Source of the DNA: G020354025 sp964621455
GTDB lineage: Bacteria > Fidelibacterota > Marinisomatia > SCGC-AAA003-L08 > TS1B11
Direction of reading: 5' to 3'
NCBI GenBank assembly: GCA_964621455.1
Contig: CAZULW010000063.1
Coordinates: 1 to 14,082 of the forward strand
Length of the DNA stretch: 14,082 nucleotides
Both the position numbers and the translations under genes were made by a program. Position 1 is the first letter of the stretch. Each line of letters starts with the position of its first letter. This document shows, one piece after another, positions 12,434 through 14,082 of the stretch. A model generated the notes under the pieces. That model did not search any database, had not been told where the DNA came from, and saw only the letters and a program-made list of their open reading frames with translations.

Positions 12434-13110
12434 GTGCGGCCAGCGTGATCAAACTGCCGCGCCCGGTGTCCAGCTTTCTGGGCTTTGGGGGGCAACCGGA
12501 GACCGGCGGTGAGGAATCCGTTGATGAACTCCGGGAGAGAAAAGTTGCCGAACAGGTGGCCAACCAGCTGCTGATGCTTCAAAGCCGGGTGGAACAACTT
12601 GAACGGGAGCTGCAGGAAGCCCGTGAACAATCGTATAACCTGGGATTTCAGGATGGACTGGCTGCTGAGCATGAACAACACAGTAAAGAATTGGAAGCTC
12701 ATTCGCATCAATTCAGGGAACTGGCCGAACGACTGGAAAGGGAGTTCGACCAGGCCCTGACCAACATGGAGGAGCCCCTGTTGCGCATGAGCTTCCACAT
12801 TTCCGAGAAAATCCTGACCGCGCCCTTGCCCGAAACCATTCGGCGTGGGGCTTTGGCAGGTACCATCCAATCGTTTCTCAAAGAGGTGCTTCACGAAGGG
12901 AGCGTGGTAATTCACGTCTCTCCGGAAAACCTGGCCTTCGTGCAGTCTGAGGAGATGTCTGAAAAGCTCAGGCAGTCCTTCCCGGGCAGAATCCGGTTTG
13001 TGGCCGATGACAGTTTGGCCGCGGGTGAGTGCCTTGTGGAAACCCCTGAGCATATTATTGACGGCCGTTACAGCAATCAGCTGGCTATACTGGAGAGTGA
13101 GCTGTTATGA
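12430..13110 (+). CDS. fliH: Flagellar assembly protein FliH (export ATPase regulator)
   Basis: A 226-residue FliH. A conserved-looking N-terminal stretch (SAASVIKLPRP) is followed by a long charged coiled coil (about 35-105) that contains the FliH-type segment YNLGFQDGLAAEHEQ, then a C-terminal domain (about 110-226) with LLRMSFHISEKIL and a VVIHVSPENLAFV strand typical of FliH/YscL. FliH forms a stalk with FliI, restrains its ATPase activity and docks it at the C-ring. Placement between fliG and fliI and ATGA overlaps on both sides agree with this. GAGGAG at 12416-12421 serves as ribosome site within fliG. Confidence 0.9.
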   Translation: MSAASVIKLPRPVSSFLGFGGQPETGGEESVDELRERKVAEQVANQLLMLQSRVEQLERELQEAREQSYNLGFQDGLAAEHEQHSKELEAHSHQFRELAERLEREFDQALTNMEEPLLRMSFHISEKILTAPLPETIRRGALAGTIQSFLKEVLHEGSVVIHVSPENLAFVQSEEMSEKLRQSFPGRIRFVADDSLAAGECLVETPEHIIDGRYSNQLAILESELL

Positions 13111-14082
13111 CGTTGAACGACCGCCTTGCTCCCAGACTGGCCCGCCGGCAGGATCAATTGGATCTACTGGAACCCTACCGCATCGACGGTCGGGTGACCG
13201 AAGTAGTGGGCCTGGTGGTGGAAGCCACCTGCCCGGACGGCTCGGTGGGTGATCTCTGCACCATCGATGTGAAGGGTAGTAAACCTATGCGGGCCGAGGT
13301 GATGGGCTTTCGTGATGGCAAAATGCTCCTGATGCCCCTGGACGCCACCGTGGGTGTGGCCGTCGGCAGCCGGGTTACTCTCAGTTCCGAAACCCTGACC
13401 ATTCCGGTGGGGCAGCAGCTGCTGGGGCGCATCATTGATGGTATGGGACGGCCCATTGACGGGAAAGGACCCATCCAGGCTGAGAGGTACCAGTCGGTAT
13501 ACAACCAGCCGCCCGCGGCCATGAGCCGCAAGATTATCACTGAACCATTTTCCACCGGGATACGGTCCATCGATGGCCTGCTCACTATCGGGCGGGGCCA
13601 ACGCATCGGGATCTTCTCCGGCAGCGGAGTCGGCAAGAGCGTCCTGTTGGGGATGATCGCCCGGCACACCGACGCCGAGGTGAACGTGATCGGCCTGGTT
13701 GGAGAGCGGGGACGCGAGGTGCGGGAGTTTATCGAACGCGACCTGGGTGAAGAGGCGTTGAAGCGCTCCGTAGTGGTGGTGGCAACCTCCGACCAGGCGG
13801 CCCAGATTCGTGTCAAAGCGGCCATGGCAACCATGGCCATCGCTGAATTCTTCCGGGATCGCAGGCAGGAGGTAATGCTGCTGATGGATTCCCTGACGAG
13901 GGTAGCCATGGCCCAGCGGGAAATCGGCCTGGCCGTGGGCGAACCGCCTACCACCAAGGGATACACACCGTCCGTGTTTGCCCTTCTGCCCCGGCTGCTG
14001 GAACGGGCCGGCACCAATCCTCACTCAAGTATTACCGGTCTTTTTTCGGTGCTGGTGGAAAGCGACGACCTGACTGATCCTA
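13107..14082 (+). CDS. fliI: Flagellum-specific ATPase FliI, C-terminal part missing (window end)
   Basis: The frame is open from ATG 13107 (overlapping the fliH stop as ATGA) to the window end, 325 residues of an expected 430-450. The F1-beta-like export ATPase features are plain: an N-terminal beta-barrel (VTEVVGLVVEATCPDGSVG), the GRIIDGMGRPID segment, Walker A GSGVGKS (172-178), the GERGREVREF motif, Walker B LLMDSLTR (D261) and the GEPPTTKGYTPSVFALLPRL segment typical of FliI/YscN. It energises the type III export of rod, hook and filament proteins together with FliH and FliJ. Two long open frames on the opposite strand (13164-14024) are shadows of this gene. Confidence 0.97.
   Translation, partial: MTLNDRLAPRLARRQDQLDLLEPYRIDGRVTEVVGLVVEATCPDGSVGDLCTIDVKGSKPMRAEVMGFRDGKMLLMPLDATVGVAVGSRVTLSSETLTIPVGQQLLGRIIDGMGRPIDGKGPIQAERYQSVYNQPPAAMSRKIITEPFSTGIRSIDGLLTIGRGQRIGIFSGSGVGKSVLLGMIARHTDAEVNVIGLVGERGREVREFIERDLGEEALKRSVVVVATSDQAAQIRVKAAMATMAIAEFFRDRRQEVMLLMDSLTRVAMAQREIGLAVGEPPTTKGYTPSVFALLPRLLERAGTNPHSSITGLFSVLVESDDLTDP

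Noticed and set aside
12079..13053. 324-codon open frame on the minus strand across fliG and fliH
   Set aside because: Shadow of two clear flagellar genes; long only because of GC-rich codon use.
13164..14024. Two 280-286 codon open frames on the minus strand
   Set aside because: Both are antisense shadows of fliI, whose Walker motifs are unmistakable.
1..14082. CRISPR array, tRNA, rRNA, prophage or toxin-antitoxin genes
   Set aside because: No regularly spaced direct repeats, clover-leaf candidates or recognisable phage or toxin genes were seen.

Overview
This window looks like the left part of a chromosomal flagellar locus from a moderately GC-rich, flagellated, probably diderm bacterium. 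The phylum cannot be settled from the sequence. The sigma-54 type control logic (a FleS/FlrB-like kinase, a FleR/FlrC-like activator and a -24/-12 promoter before flgB) together with the order flgB-flgC-fliE-fliF-fliG-fliH-fliI recalls Proteobacteria, Planctomycetes-type and several candidate phyla. The proteins are not close to any one model organism that I recognise.

Layout. Positions 1-176 hold the N-terminal end of a malic enzyme on the minus strand. Positions 177-1226 contain no convincing gene. They hold a hairpin-rich block (277-740) bounded by 17-base inverted repeats (16 of 17 matching) and flanked by 8-9 base direct repeats, which looks like a small non-autonomous mobile element. 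A second copy of one of its nested hairpins lies at 879-917, followed by a sigma-70-like promoter (959-988) and a pair of TGGCATG repeats just before the first plus-strand gene.

Positions 1227-7900 are a plus-strand regulatory cassette. In order they encode a small acidic unknown protein with a C-terminal CxC motif, a FapA-family (DUF342) protein, a response regulator with a GAF-like region and what looks like a degenerate GGDEF domain, a stand-alone receiver that has lost its phospho-acceptor aspartate, a soluble PAS histidine kinase, and an NtrC-family sigma-54 activator. Most of these genes overlap or are closely spaced.

Positions 7901-8185 are a control region with a sigma-54 promoter candidate. 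It drives flgB, flgC, a small unknown gene, fliE, fliF, fliG, fliH and fliI, the last cut by the window end. The structural genes form one tight unit: proximal rod proteins, the rod/MS-ring adaptor, the MS ring, the switch protein, and the negative regulator and ATPase of the flagellar type III export apparatus. fliG/fliH and fliH/fliI overlap by ATGA.

Inferred logic: the kinase phosphorylates the NtrC-family activator, which with sigma-54 RNA polymerase opens the flgB promoter. The full receiver-GAF-GGDEF-like protein, the dead receiver and the FapA protein probably feed extra signals into this switch. The most unusual elements are the dead receiver, the degenerate GGDEF-like output, the small CxC protein, the extra gene between flgC and fliE, and the inverted-repeat-bounded hairpin element.
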